A stretch of DNA of 64,000 bases from Rhizobium sp. NXC24 (GCF_002944315.1 NZ_CP024314.1:1-64000), one strand, 5' to 3'; numbered from the stretch's first letter, positions 8,371 through 17,183 are shown. Notes: generated by a model from the sequence alone, not told the origin. Translations and numbers: made by a program.

Positions 8371-10254
8371 CTACTTGATGGCGTTGAGATCAATGCCCTT
8401 GGTGTCGCGGATAAAGATGAGGCCGATGACAAGGCTCATCGCGGCAACCGCGATCGGATACCAGAGACCATAATAGATATCGCCTGTGGCAGCACTCATT
8501 GCAAAGACCGTTGCCGGAAGCAGGCCGCCGAACCAACCATTGCCGATATGATAGGGCAAGGACATGCCGGTATAGCGGATGCGGGTCGGAAACATCTCAA
8601 CCAATATCGCGGCGATGGGACCATAGACCATGGTCACATAGATAACGAGAATGGTGAGAATGGCGATGGTGAGCGGCCAGTTTACCGCATTGGGATCGGC
8701 GACCATCTTGAATGCGCCGCCGTTCGCTATGGTGTAAACCGGCATTTCCGTCGCCCCCGCAGCTTGGTCAGCCGTGAGCAGCTTCGCCTTGACGAGGTCA
8801 GCCACCGGCGTGACCGTCTTGTCGCCGGCGCGGATCGTCGTTGCATTGAGGCCGAGTTCAGGGTTTGCGGCAATGAAGCCATCCAGCTTGACCTCAGGCA
8901 CCTTGGCGGGATCCCGCGCGAGCGGGAAGCCGGCCTTCTGCAAGGCAAGATTCAGATCATGCGTGAATACTGCGCTCTTTGCGGCAGCGTCCGCGCCGGC
9001 GGTGACGGCATTGTACGAGGTGACGGTCGTATCGCCGACCGTTACCGTTGCCGGCTGGCCGGCGGGGCCATCGACGATGGCATAGGGGACGGAGCTCTTC
9101 GACAGGAATGAAGTCGCAATGTCGCAGGAGTTGTTGAATTTCGCTGTGCCGACCGGGTTGAACTGGAAGGTGCAATCGTGGGGTGCTGCGGTGACGGTGG
9201 CGCGGATCGTCTGTTCCGCCTGGGCGAGAGCCGGGTTTGCCGCGCGGGTCAATGCGTTGAACAGCGGGAAATAGGTCAGGATCGCCAAGGCGAGACCGGC
9301 CATGATAATCGGCTTGCGGCCGATCTTGTCGGACAGCCAACCGAACACGACGAAGAAGCCGCTGCCAATCAAGAGCGCTATGGCGATCATGATATTGACG
9401 GTTTGGCCATCGACCTTCAGCACGTTCTGCAGGAAGAACAGCGAATAGAACTGGCCCGCATACCAGACGACCGCCTGGCCGGCGGTGAGGCCGAGCAGCG
9501 CGAGCAGAGCGATCCTGGCGTTCTTCCACTGGCCAAAAGCCTCAGATAGGGGTGCTTTGGAGCCCTTGCCCTCTTCCTTCATCCTTTGGAAGGCCGGGGA
9601 TTCACTGAGCGACAGTCGAATCCAAACGGAAATGCCCAGAAGGACGCAGGACAGGATGAAGGGGATACGCCAGCCCCAATCGGCAAAGGCGGTTTTGCCA
9701 AGCCAATTCTGCACGACCAGAATGACGATGAGCGACAGGAAGAGCCCGAGCGTTGCCGTCGTCTGGATCCAGGATGTGTAATAGCCGCGCCGGTTGTTGG
9801 GCGCATGTTCCGCAACATAGGTCGCCGCGCCGCCATACTCCCCGCCGAGCGCAAGGCCTTGCAACAGGCGCAATCCGATTAGAATGACCGGGGCGATGAT
9901 GCCCCAACTGGCCGAACCCGGCAGGACGCCGACCAGGAAGGTCGACAGACCCATGATCGTGATCGTGACTAGAAACGTATATTTGCGGCCGACGAGATCG
10001 CCGATCCGTCCGAAGACCAGCGCGCCGAACGGCCGGACAAGAAAGCCGGCTGCAAAAGCGAGCAGCGCGAAAATATTGCGGGTCGCCTCCGGATAATCAC
10101 TGAAAAAGGCCGCACCGATGAATGTGGCCAAGGAACCATAGAGATAGAAATCATACCATTCGAAAACAGTTCCGAGCGAAGATGCAAAGATCACCTTCTT
10201 CTCTTCCCTGGTCATACCCCGACCAGAAGTTTCACCTACAGAGGTGCTTACCAT
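8371..10254 (-). CDS. MFS transporter, metabolite:H+ symporter family, with large periplasmic insertion
   Basis: The protein has 627 residues from ATG 10254, preceded by GGGAGGAATAAAA. The N-terminal half shows MHS-family features: FEWYDFYLYG (31-40), the loop motif GRIGDLVGRK (82-91), LLQGLALGGEYGGAATYVAEHAP (130-152) and LSESPAF. A second DKIGRKP motif lies at about 309-315. MHS proteins import organic acids, shikimate, proline or betaine with protons; the substrate here is unknown. The usual length is 430-460. The excess is one insert at about 338-525, which is hydrophilic, lacks membrane segments and has two cysteines (361, 377). It sits in a loop between late helices and should face the periplasm. 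Three helices follow (about 526-615). The gene ends in a clear terminator. Confidence 0.85.
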   Translation of the reverse strand: MVSTSVGETSGRGMTREEKKVIFASSLGTVFEWYDFYLYGSLATFIGAAFFSDYPEATRNIFALLAFAAGFLVRPFGALVFGRIGDLVGRKYTFLVTITIMGLSTFLVGVLPGSASWGIIAPVILIGLRLLQGLALGGEYGGAATYVAEHAPNNRRGYYTSWIQTTATLGLFLSLIVILVVQNWLGKTAFADWGWRIPFILSCVLLGISVWIRLSLSESPAFQRMKEEGKGSKAPLSEAFGQWKNARIALLALLGLTAGQAVVWYAGQFYSLFFLQNVLKVDGQTVNIMIAIALLIGSGFFVVFGWLSDKIGRKPIIMAGLALAILTYFPLFNALTRAANPALAQAEQTIRATVTAAPHDCTFQFNPVGTAKFNNSCDIATSFLSKSSVPYAIVDGPAGQPATVTVGDTTVTSYNAVTAGADAAAKSAVFTHDLNLALQKAGFPLARDPAKVPEVKLDGFIAANPELGLNATTIRAGDKTVTPVADLVKAKLLTADQAAGATEMPVYTIANGGAFKMVADPNAVNWPLTIAILTILVIYVTMVYGPIAAILVEMFPTRIRYTGMSLPYHIGNGWFGGLLPATVFAMSAATGDIYYGLWYPIAVAAMSLVIGLIFIRDTKGIDLNAIK

Positions 10255-10577
10255 TTTTATTCCTCCCAGTTGCACCAAGGACATGGACGGCGGGAGCCAT
10301 GCCATACCCTCCCATGTTGGCATAGCGCTTGATTTTCCGGCCGATCGGCGCGGCAAACCTGCGCTGGTGAACGCCTCCGGATTTCCTCCCCCCTGAGGTC
10401 ACGCACCTGATGCCCAGGAGAAGTGTTGACCAAAAATTGAAAAATGCAATGCCAGCAACTTGCGTCCGCTGCCTAAAACTGTGTGTAAGGCGGTGAAACG
10501 CAGAAACTAAGATCCCCTGACGCCATTGTCTCCGGCTCAGGAGATCCGCTGTAAATGCGTCTTCTTGCAAGCCTGGG

Positions 10578-11777
10578 TTATGCCGGTTGAAGCCTGACGC
10601 GCTGCAATGGTGGAAAGGCGAGTGCGATGGCGACTGCGCCGAGGCCTACCATGGACGATCCGATGAAGAGCCAGGAATAATTCCCGAACGTATCGAAGAT
10701 CCAGCCGCCCGCCAGTGGGCCGAATGCCATTCCGATACTCGACAGCATGGTTGCCGCGCCGAAAACTGTGCCGATGACGCGCGGTCCGAAATACTCCCGT
10801 GCAAGCACCGCATAGAGCGGCATAACCCCGCCATAGGCGCTGCCGAAGATGACCGCGAGGGCGTAGAATTCGCTAAGCTGGCTGACGAGGAGATAGATCG
10901 CGAGCGCCGCCGCCTGCACCAGCAGGCCCGCGACCAAGACTGGCTTGACGCCGAGCCTGTCTGCAAGCGTGCCATATAGAAGCCGGCCGCCGAGCCCCGC
11001 AAGCCCTTCGACGCTGTAGATGCTCACCGCCGCCATCGGCGCCACGCCGCAGATCGTCGCATAGCTTACCATGTGGAAGATCGGTCCTGAATGCGCCGCG
11101 CAGCAGGCAAAGAAGGTTCCGCCGAGAACGAGAAATTGCGGCGATCGGAATATCTGTCCGAGCGGTACGTTGGGGCCTTCGGCCGCGGGATCGGTATCCG
11201 GGCCCGCCGCAGCCGCAGGGGGGCGTCGCACGAGCAGTGCCGCCGGCACCAGCAGTATCCAGGCGAGAAAACCGATGAGCATCATGGCCGTCTGCCATTC
11301 GTAAGCCGAAATGAGCCAGCGGGCGAATGGTGAAATCGTCATCGGCGCAACCCCCATGCCGGCGGAGACCAGTGAAACGGCGAGGCTGCGGTTTTCATCG
11401 AACCATGCGGTCGTAGCCGCGATCATCGGCGCGAAGAATGCGCTGGCGGCGAGGCCGACGAGAATGCCGTAGGTCAATTGAAATTCGAGAAGCGATCCCG
11501 CCCGACTCGCCAGGACAAGCGCGAGGCCTAGCAGGACTGCGCCCGTCAGTACGACAATACGAGGACCGAAGCGATCGCTTGCCGCGCCCCACAGGAAACC
11601 GCCGAGACCCATGACCAGGAAATTGAGCGTCATCGCGCTCGCAATGCCGGCATGCGACCAATTGGTGGCGGTAGCGATCGGCACCTGAAAAATAGCCAGT
11701 GAAAACATTGCGCCCAGCGCAACACAGGTCATCAGCGCGCCGGCGGCCACGATGACCCAACGATAGGAATTGCCCAT
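10578..11777 (-). CDS. MFS transporter, oxalate/formate antiporter-like (OFA type)
   Basis: The protein has 399 residues and twelve predicted hydrophobic segments. It starts MGNSYRWVIVAAGALMTC and shows the classic MFS loop GAASDRFGPRIVVLTG (about 63-78) and a second-half equivalent, LLYGTLADRLGVKPVLVAG. The pattern of a short N-terminus, a long first helix hairpin and REYFGPRVIGTVFGAATMLSSIGMAFGP near the end resembles OFA and monocarboxylate-type transporters. A small carboxylate is the likely cargo but is not proven. The gene is flanked by gaps of more than 270 bp on both sides and seems independent of the MFS gene at 8371. No clear terminator was seen downstream. Confidence 0.78.
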   Translation of the reverse strand: MGNSYRWVIVAAGALMTCVALGAMFSLAIFQVPIATATNWSHAGIASAMTLNFLVMGLGGFLWGAASDRFGPRIVVLTGAVLLGLALVLASRAGSLLEFQLTYGILVGLAASAFFAPMIAATTAWFDENRSLAVSLVSAGMGVAPMTISPFARWLISAYEWQTAMMLIGFLAWILLVPAALLVRRPPAAAAGPDTDPAAEGPNVPLGQIFRSPQFLVLGGTFFACCAAHSGPIFHMVSYATICGVAPMAAVSIYSVEGLAGLGGRLLYGTLADRLGVKPVLVAGLLVQAAALAIYLLVSQLSEFYALAVIFGSAYGGVMPLYAVLAREYFGPRVIGTVFGAATMLSSIGMAFGPLAGGWIFDTFGNYSWLFIGSSMVGLGAVAIALAFPPLQRVRLQPA

Positions 11778-12052
11778 ATCCGCTTAACCCCATTTTGCAC
11801 GATCGATCTTGATACGGCATGGACGGCCCCGTTCCGCAGCGCCATCCATTCCCTAAGACGCTCGAGCCAGCGTGATTTCGACATGTCCTATCATTTTTAT
11901 TCTTGGACGTGCGATGAAGGTTACGGCGGATCCGGTCTCATCGAACAGGTGGATGAAAGCTCGCGGATAGCTACAAAGATGACGTCGCCTGCTTTCGCGC
12001 GGCAGACGCCGCGTTGGGCGATGGTGAAGGGATGTCCGGCTAGCGGATCCAC
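11778..12052. other. Intergenic region upstream of the OFA-type transporter
   Basis: This stretch of about 275 bp should hold the promoter of the minus-strand MFS gene and the 3' end of the stress-protein transcript unit. No convincing ORF, hairpin with T-run or repeat was found. Confidence 0.4.
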
Positions 12053-12424
12053 CTATTTCCAATTCTCGCGCCGCCACTCCTCCACGCGCTCATCCATATC
12101 GATGCTTCCTCTTTCCGTCAGGATGTTCAGCGCGGCGTCGTGCTGCGCCTTGCTCACTTCCTGCACGGTCAGCAGGACGCCCCCGCGCCGGAGCGCCTCC
12201 GCATAGTTCTTGCGCTGCTCTTCCGTGAAGAAGAACCCGGTCAGCGCGTCGAGGAAGCCGATATGGTCGATCGGCGGTATGTCGGGCCGGTTTCCCGGTG
12301 TCATGGTGATGGCGTCTTTCGGGATGCCGGCCTCTATGAGCTCTTCGGACGCCTTTTCGGCGTCGGACTCGTCGTCAAAAAATGCGCTGAGCGCATGCGA
12401 GCCCGGTCTTCCTGCGATTTCCAT
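12053..12424 (-). CDS. Small stress protein, general stress protein 17M-like
   Basis: This is a 123-residue soluble acidic protein. Residues about 10-75 (HALSAFFDDESDAEKASEEL and GIPKDAITM) match the YflT/GSP17M-type ferredoxin-like fold (PF11181), in which helix-strand units recognise consecutive residue pairs. RRGGVLLTVQEVS carries the closing strand. The ribosome binding site is GGAGAAACACC. The family has been linked to heat and general stress in Firmicutes and is common but uncharacterised in Rhizobiales. It is followed on the same strand by the transporter gene and preceded by the HtrA-like protease gene (159 bp gap), so a shared stress response is plausible but not shown. Confidence 0.6.
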   Translation of the reverse strand: MEIAGRPGSHALSAFFDDESDAEKASEELIEAGIPKDAITMTPGNRPDIPPIDHIGFLDALTGFFFTEEQRKNYAEALRRGGVLLTVQEVSKAQHDAALNILTERGSIDMDERVEEWRRENWK

Positions 12425-12582
12425 GGTGTTTCTCCATCGCTATACTTGTGTCATAACGACGGCGACACGTCACGGTTCCCCGTCGAGGTCGCTATGAGAA
12501 GCGCGGAGCCCCTCGTCACCCGCGCGTCGCGGTGCCGCTCGCACCTGAGCCGCCAATTCGAACGGCCGCTTTCGCCGGATAT

Positions 12583-13539
12583 TTACGACCGGGCAACCGG
12601 CAGCAAGTTTCGTTTCTCAATTCGGCCTGCGACAGAGAAGACGAGCAGATCGGTGTTTCGGCCGATTCTCTCGCCGCTCATCAATCTGACGATATCGTCG
12701 ACACCGCCGACCGGGGTACCGTCGATCGCCAGAATGTAGTCGCCGTCCCGCAAGCCTGCGCGGTCGGCAGGACCGCCGGGTTCCACCCGTCTGATGCGCA
12801 CCGAGGTTGTCTGGCCGGTGCCGGCTTCAAGGGCGATCCTGCGAGGCAGCTCGATCGTATCGCCGGCGATCCCGATGAAAGCGCGCCGGACCTGGCCATA
12901 CCGCAGTATTTCCGAAACCACGAAGTTCGCCGTATTGGAGGCCACCGCGAATGCGATGCTCTGCGCGCCCTGGATGACGGCCGTATTGACCCCGATGACC
13001 TCGCCGCTCGACGACACCAGCGGGCCTCCGGAATTACCGGGATTGAGCGCGGCGTCGGTCTGAATGACGTCGTCCATCAGCCGCCCGCTCGCGGACCGCA
13101 TCGAGCGACCGAGTGCCGATACGATGCCGGCGGTCACCGTCCACTCGAAGCCGAGCGGATTGCCGATGGCGATCGCGACGTGGCCCCTGCGCAGACGCTT
13201 GGAGTCCCCGAGCCGGGCCCAGGCGCCAACGCCGGAATTCGCTCGGATGAGAGCGATGTCGGTGTCCACGTCGCGTCCAAGGACGCGCCCTTCCGTGATG
13301 GAACCGTCAGGTGTGGTGATGCGGACAATCTTGGCATCGTCGACAACATGGTTGTTGGTGACGATCAGCCCGTCCGGCGAGACGGCAAAGCCGGAACCAT
13401 GCCCGCCCCTGCCGCCAACCCGCTCGATCCGGCTGACCGCCGGGCCGACCGTATCCACTGCCCCAGCTATCGATTGAGAATATGCATCTATCAGTGCCCC
13501 GTCGTCCGCGGGCACTATGTCCTTATCTATGAAACCCAT
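12583..13539 (-). CDS. HtrA/DegP-like serine protease with one PDZ domain, no export signal
   Basis: The protein has 318 residues. About 35-215 form a trypsin-like protease domain with the full triad: His64 in TNNHVV, Asp94 in DTDIALIR and Ser170 in PGNSGGPL, plus the substrate-pocket block IAFAVASNTA. About 225-310 form a single PDZ domain (RAFIGIAG, GGPADRAGLRDGDYILAIDG). Typical DegP proteins have a signal peptide and two PDZ domains. Here the N-terminus (MGFIDKDIVPADDGALID) is acidic and lacks a hydrophobic segment, so the product is predicted cytoplasmic unless the start lies elsewhere. It probably acts in protein quality control; its targets are unknown. Confidence 0.82.
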   Translation of the reverse strand: MGFIDKDIVPADDGALIDAYSQSIAGAVDTVGPAVSRIERVGGRGGHGSGFAVSPDGLIVTNNHVVDDAKIVRITTPDGSITEGRVLGRDVDTDIALIRANSGVGAWARLGDSKRLRRGHVAIAIGNPLGFEWTVTAGIVSALGRSMRSASGRLMDDVIQTDAALNPGNSGGPLVSSSGEVIGVNTAVIQGAQSIAFAVASNTANFVVSEILRYGQVRRAFIGIAGDTIELPRRIALEAGTGQTTSVRIRRVEPGGPADRAGLRDGDYILAIDGTPVGGVDDIVRLMSGERIGRNTDLLVFSVAGRIEKRNLLPVARS

Positions 13540-13710
13540 CGTTTGATCCTCAAACAGCGGCGCCTATCGCCGCTGCCGTCGGCGATCACAGGGATGCCTG
13601 GTTCGCCATGACGCTGTCATTAAGATTAGATGGATGGGCGTCGGCTTGTGTTCAAGTCGGGATGCGAGGCTCTGGCTGCAGAGAGCTTCGATGTCAGGAC
13701 GACTTATTCA

Positions 13711-13742
13711 ATCGCACGCCGGCTCTCGTGCCGGCGTGCGAT
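13711..13742. terminator. Strong hairpin downstream of ohr, without T-run
   Basis: ATCGCACGCCGGC (13711-13723) pairs perfectly with GCCGGCGTGCGAT (13730-13742) around a 6-base loop, giving a 13-bp stem. It begins about 45 bases after the ohr stop on the minus strand. Downstream on that strand the sequence reads TGAATAAG, with no U-run, so termination would be imperfect or Rho-assisted. Confidence 0.5.
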
Positions 13743-13786
13743 GATGATCCCATGAAGGAGGCGCAGCGTCTGTAAGGCGGATTCGC

Positions 13787-14203
13787 TCAGACCACGTTGA
13801 TTACGACATCGATATTGCCGCGGGTGGCTTTGGAATAGGGGCAGGTCTGGTGCGCAGCGTCCACGAGGGCCTCTGCGACGTCGCGCTCGACGCCTGGCAG
13901 GCTGACGTTGAGACGGGCCTGAAGGAAATAGGCGCCGTCGATGAGGCACAGATCTACCTCGGCGTCGATGGCCGCGTCGGCCGGGACGGCGACCTTCATC
14001 TTGCGGGCAGCAAGTCCAATCGCACCTTCGAAGCAGGCTGACCAGCCGGCAGCGAAGAGCTGCTCCGGATTGGTGCCGCTGCCGGAGATGCCAGGAGAGG
14101 AAAGCTTGACGTCGAGACGGCCATCGGAGCTGCGCGACGCGCCGTCGCGGCCGCCGGTGGTGTGGGTCTTGCCAGTGTAGAGTACCTTATCGGTCTGGGT
14201 CAT
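13787..14203 (-). CDS. ohr: Organic hydroperoxide resistance protein Ohr
   Basis: The protein has 138 residues, the usual Ohr length. Ohr is a cytoplasmic thiol peroxidase of the OsmC superfamily that reduces organic and fatty-acid hydroperoxides. Both active-site cysteines are visible, Cys57 in AAGWSACFEG and Cys121 in HQTCPYSKATRGN. The assisting Arg19 is in TTGGRDG, and the first strand (KVLYTGKTHTTGGR) is typical. The start at 14203 has AAAGGAACCGACATC upstream; a longer in-frame extension is rejected because it is a copy of the dipZ leader. No marR-type ohrR neighbour is present. The promoter region (14291-14370) instead resembles those of dipZ and the hydrolase gene, pointing to control by the response regulator at 18503. 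Confidence 0.93.
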   Translation of the reverse strand: MTQTDKVLYTGKTHTTGGRDGASRSSDGRLDVKLSSPGISGSGTNPEQLFAAGWSACFEGAIGLAARKMKVAVPADAAIDAEVDLCLIDGAYFLQARLNVSLPGVERDVAEALVDAAHQTCPYSKATRGNIDVVINVV

Positions 14204-14290
14204 GATGTCGGTTCCTTTGAAGCGGTTGATAGCGTCCTCTTGGGACGCAATGACTGCTGACCAGCCATTGCCCGCATAAAGCGCTGGTGA

Positions 14291-14370
14291 CGTATCCGGC
14301 ATGTGTCCTGATTGAGCCGAAGTGTACCGGAGTGTGGGATAGCAGCGGCTGTGTACATTGCCGTACAAGG
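14291..14370 (-). promoter_or_regulatory. ohr promoter region with tandem half-sites shared with dipZ and hydrolase promoters
   Basis: On the plus strand, GTATCCGGCATGTGTCC (14292-14308) is followed by TGTACCGGAGTGTGGG (14323-14338) and GTACATTGCCGTACAAGG (14353-14370). In each, related half-sites repeat at 10-11 bp, the geometry bound by OmpR-family regulators. The first block recurs almost exactly upstream of dipZ and, slightly diverged, upstream of the hydrolase gene. The region lies 88-167 bp before the ohr start. Confidence 0.5.
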
Positions 14371-14396
14371 CAAGCCGGCTGGCACTTCTTGAAATG

Positions 14397-14430
14397 AAAA
14401 ACTCCTCCGGCCTGGCGTCAGAGGAGTTTT
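14397..14430 (-). terminator. Terminator of the dipZ-msrA transcript
   Basis: ACTCCTC (14401-14407) pairs with GAGGAGT (14421-14427), extended by flanking A and T runs. On the minus strand the stem is followed by TTTTT. It lies about 60-90 bases after the msrA stop and before the ohr promoter, so ohr is transcribed separately from dipZ-msrA. The symmetry would allow termination in either direction. Confidence 0.75.
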
Positions 14431-14485
14431 GTTTCGGCAGACAGTCAGAAGCTTATAAGGCAGAGTAGGCGCTTCGAGGCCTCCG

Positions 14486-15226
14486 TCAGCCCTGGTTGTC
14501 TGAGACCAGAACCGGTTTCTCCCGATAGGTTTGGGGAAAGAGGTTCTTCAGATTGTCGACCTTCGGCTGCTCGTTGATCACGATATAGAGCTGGCCAGGA
14601 TTGTTGGTCATATAGTTCTGATGGTAGACCTCGGCCTTGTAGAAGGGGTTGCCGGGCTCGACGGCCGTTGCAATCTTCGCCTTGAAGACATGGGCCGTTT
14701 CCAACTGAGCGATATAATCCGAGGCGACTTTCCCCTGCTCCGCGTCGGCCGGAAAGATAGCGGAGCGATACTGCGTGCCGCTGTCAGGTCCTTGCCGGTC
14801 GATCTGTGTGGGATCGTGCGCGACCGAGAAGTAGATTTGCAGCAGCTTGCCATAGCTGATCTTCTTGGGATCGAAGACGATTTGCACGGCTTCGGCATGG
14901 CCCGTGGTTCCGGTTTCCGTCTGCTCGTAGTTCGCGGTCTCCGCACTGCCGCCGGCATAACCGGACGTTGCGCTGATGACGCCGTCGACATGCTGGAACA
15001 CACCTTGCATGCCCCAGAAACATCCGCCGGCGAACACGGCGGTTTGCTGGCTGGTTGTGTCCGCCACGTCATGAATCGCGGGTGGAACCAGCCGCGGTTC
15101 TTCGGCGGCCGATGAATTGGCGAGAAGCGCCGCACTGAGAAAGCCGAGCAGACCTCCGGTAATCAGAAAGGGACGGACGATCCCAAAACGGGTGATAGAC
15201 TTCGAACGCGTTTTCATCTGCATCAT
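14486..15226 (-). CDS. msrA: Exported peptide-methionine (S)-S-oxide reductase
   Basis: The protein has 246 residues from ATG 15226, which has GAGGAGCGGA upstream; ATG 15238, overlapping the dipZ stop as ATGA, is an alternative. MsrA reduces methionine S-sulfoxide in proteins. The catalytic block is AVFAGGCFWGMQGVFQHVDGV, with the nucleophilic Cys in GCFWG, followed by SGYAGG, HAEAVQIVFDPKKISY and YRSAIF. An N-terminal hydrophobic segment (FLITGGLLGFLSAALLANSSAAEE) marks export, so it should work in the periplasm, unlike the common cytoplasmic MsrA. It lies in an operon with dipZ, whose thioredoxin-like domain could supply electrons across the membrane; that pairing is inference from context. 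Confidence 0.92.
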   Translation of the reverse strand: MMQMKTRSKSITRFGIVRPFLITGGLLGFLSAALLANSSAAEEPRLVPPAIHDVADTTSQQTAVFAGGCFWGMQGVFQHVDGVISATSGYAGGSAETANYEQTETGTTGHAEAVQIVFDPKKISYGKLLQIYFSVAHDPTQIDRQGPDSGTQYRSAIFPADAEQGKVASDYIAQLETAHVFKAKIATAVEPGNPFYKAEVYHQNYMTNNPGQLYIVINEQPKVDNLKNLFPQTYREKPVLVSDNQG

Positions 15227-15234
15227 TCCGCTCC

Positions 15235-17001
15235 TCATCCAAAGGTGAATACGTAGGCTTCGACGCCGGGATCGAGGAAGCGGACCGTGAAGGTCCGTTC
15301 CCCGACATCGCCGGCTTGGCGCACGAGCTGATAAAGGCGTGTTTCAGTAACGGTACCGTTGCCTTCGGCGTCGGTGTCGGCGCCGTGGCTTGCACCAGGC
15401 ACCTTGCCATCGATCGTCACCTGAAACCGCACGGGCTTGCCGTCGGCGCCGGGGCCCAGAACGAAGTGCAGGTCACGGGCACTGAATCGATAGGTGATAC
15501 TGCCGCCGGCCTTGTTAAGCGTCCCCTGTTCGGGACCGATCGTCCAGTTGCCGGAGAGGCCCCATTCGTTGAGACCGGGTTCGCCTGTCGTGTAGTCCTG
15601 GGCGGCATTCCCGCTCAGGCCTTCCGGCGATACGAAGTTCGAAGCCTCCTTATAGCCGATATAGGTCTCGCCGGATTTGATATTGCCGAGATCGGGCGCT
15701 GCCTCGGCGCCGGGCGCGTTCGGCCTGACCATATTGTTTTCGGAGACCTGGCTGCCGGCATCGGCCAGCAGTTCCTGAATGATCTTTTCGGAGGTGTCGT
15801 ATTCCCCCTCCCCGAAAACATGGTGCCTGATCTGCCCCCTGGCATCGACGAAATAGAGAGCCGGCCAATAGCTGTTCTGGAACGCCTGCCAGATCCGGTA
15901 ATTGTTATCGATGGCGACGGGATAGTCGATCTGGAAGTCCTTGAGGGCTCCCTTGACGTTCTCGATCTTCTTCTCGAAGGCGAATTCTGGCGCATGCACG
16001 CCGATCACGACCAGCCCCTGATCCCGGTATTTTTCCGCCCAGGCTTTGATGTAGGGGATGGTGCGGATGCAGTTGATGCAGGAATAGGTCCAGAAATCCA
16101 CCAGGACGACCTTGCCGCGCAATTGCTCGGCGGTAAGCGGCGGCGAGTTCAGCCACTCGACGGCGCCGTCCAGCGAGGGAAGCCGGCCTTCGACGGGAAG
16201 CTTGCTCTTGAAGCGAGGCTTTGCCGCGGCCATCATCGGTGTGTTGCTGGCCACCATCGTCGCTGCCGGCTCCCGGTGATCTGCGTTGAAATTATCGAGA
16301 ACGGCCTGCTCGAATGTCGAGGTACTGGCATAGGACAGGCGGGCCAGAAATCCCGTGTCGAAGCCAAGCGCAATCGCCGCGACTCCGGCGAGGACCGCCG
16401 CGCCGAGCGCCTGGCGAATTCTTTCGCCGGAACCAACCGAGCTTTTCATGGCGGTGAAGACTCGGCCGCCGATCAGAAGCGCGGCGGCGAGCGAGGTTGC
16501 CGCACCCGCTGCATAGGCTAGCAGCAGCAATGTCGTGCGGGCATTCGCCCCCTGAAGGGCGGCGCCTGTCAGGATCAAGCCAAAGATAGGGCCGGCACAG
16601 GGCGCCCACAGCAACCCGGTTGCGATGCCGAGAACCAGAGAACTCCCAACTGTCGAGCCGGAGCGTTGGCCGGGCGAATTCATCAGCCTGTTTCCCAAGG
16701 CGACGATCGGCCGGGTCAGAATGCTCGCTGCTTGCGGCGAGACAAGCGCCACGCCGAAGACGGCGAGCAAGACGATAGCGGCGTAGCGGCCATACTCGTT
16801 GGCGCGGACGGCCCAGCCGCCGCCGACGGCCGCAAGGGTTGCGACTGCGGCAAAGGTCATCGCCATGCCGGCAAGCATCGGCAGGCCGCTTTTGACGAAG
16901 GGCTGTCCGGCACGGGCAAAGACAAAGGGAAGAACGGGGAGAATACACGGGCTGAGGATTGTCAGCACGCCCCCGAGATAGGCAATGACAAGTAGCGTCA
17001 T
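15235..17001 (-). CDS. dipZ: DipZ-like CcdA-thioredoxin fusion, transmembrane reductant transporter
   Basis: The protein has 588 residues from ATG 17001 (CAAAGGAAACGAAG upstream). About 1-225 are a CcdA/DsbD-like membrane domain of about six helices, with redox Cys19 in LSPCILPVLP and Cys135 in WAPCAGPIFG. About 275-420 are a periplasmic TlpA/AhpC-type thioredoxin fold with CINC (308-311) in VDFWTYSCINCIRTIPY. About 450-588 are a C-terminal beta domain like the carbohydrate-binding-type module of mycobacterial DipZ (TYIGYKEASNF...NEWGLSGNWTIG). The whole carries electrons from cytoplasmic thioredoxin to periplasmic targets. The stop overlaps the msrA start region, so translational coupling is likely and MsrA is the probable client. 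The upstream leader resembles that of ohr. Confidence 0.9.
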   Translation of the reverse strand: MTLLVIAYLGGVLTILSPCILPVLPFVFARAGQPFVKSGLPMLAGMAMTFAAVATLAAVGGGWAVRANEYGRYAAIVLLAVFGVALVSPQAASILTRPIVALGNRLMNSPGQRSGSTVGSSLVLGIATGLLWAPCAGPIFGLILTGAALQGANARTTLLLLAYAAGAATSLAAALLIGGRVFTAMKSSVGSGERIRQALGAAVLAGVAAIALGFDTGFLARLSYASTSTFEQAVLDNFNADHREPAATMVASNTPMMAAAKPRFKSKLPVEGRLPSLDGAVEWLNSPPLTAEQLRGKVVLVDFWTYSCINCIRTIPYIKAWAEKYRDQGLVVIGVHAPEFAFEKKIENVKGALKDFQIDYPVAIDNNYRIWQAFQNSYWPALYFVDARGQIRHHVFGEGEYDTSEKIIQELLADAGSQVSENNMVRPNAPGAEAAPDLGNIKSGETYIGYKEASNFVSPEGLSGNAAQDYTTGEPGLNEWGLSGNWTIGPEQGTLNKAGGSITYRFSARDLHFVLGPGADGKPVRFQVTIDGKVPGASHGADTDAEGNGTVTETRLYQLVRQAGDVGERTFTVRFLDPGVEAYVFTFG

Positions 17002-17083
17002 CTTCGTTTCCTTTGAAGGGATTGATCGGGCGCCGAGGCGCAATGGCCGACGAGCAGCCATTGGCCGCATAAGGGGGAGCGGA

Positions 17084-17173
17084 CGTATCCCGCATGTGTC
17101 CCGATCGGGCGAAAATGTAACGAAGTGTTTGACGAGGGGGAGCCGCTACGTTCGGATACAAACCGATCGCAAT
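17084..17173 (-). promoter_or_regulatory. dipZ-msrA promoter region with shared tandem half-sites
   Basis: GTATCCCGCATGTGTCC (17085-17101) is nearly identical to the block upstream of ohr. It is followed by TGTAACGAAGTGTTT (17116-17130) and GGATACAAACCG (17155-17166). Between this block and the dipZ start, the leader also matches the ohr leader in several stretches, including AGCCATTG-CCGCATAA and TTCCTTTGAAG with the ribosome binding site. It is a probable target of the response regulator at 18503. Confidence 0.5.
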
Positions 17174-17183
17174 CTTCCGCTTC

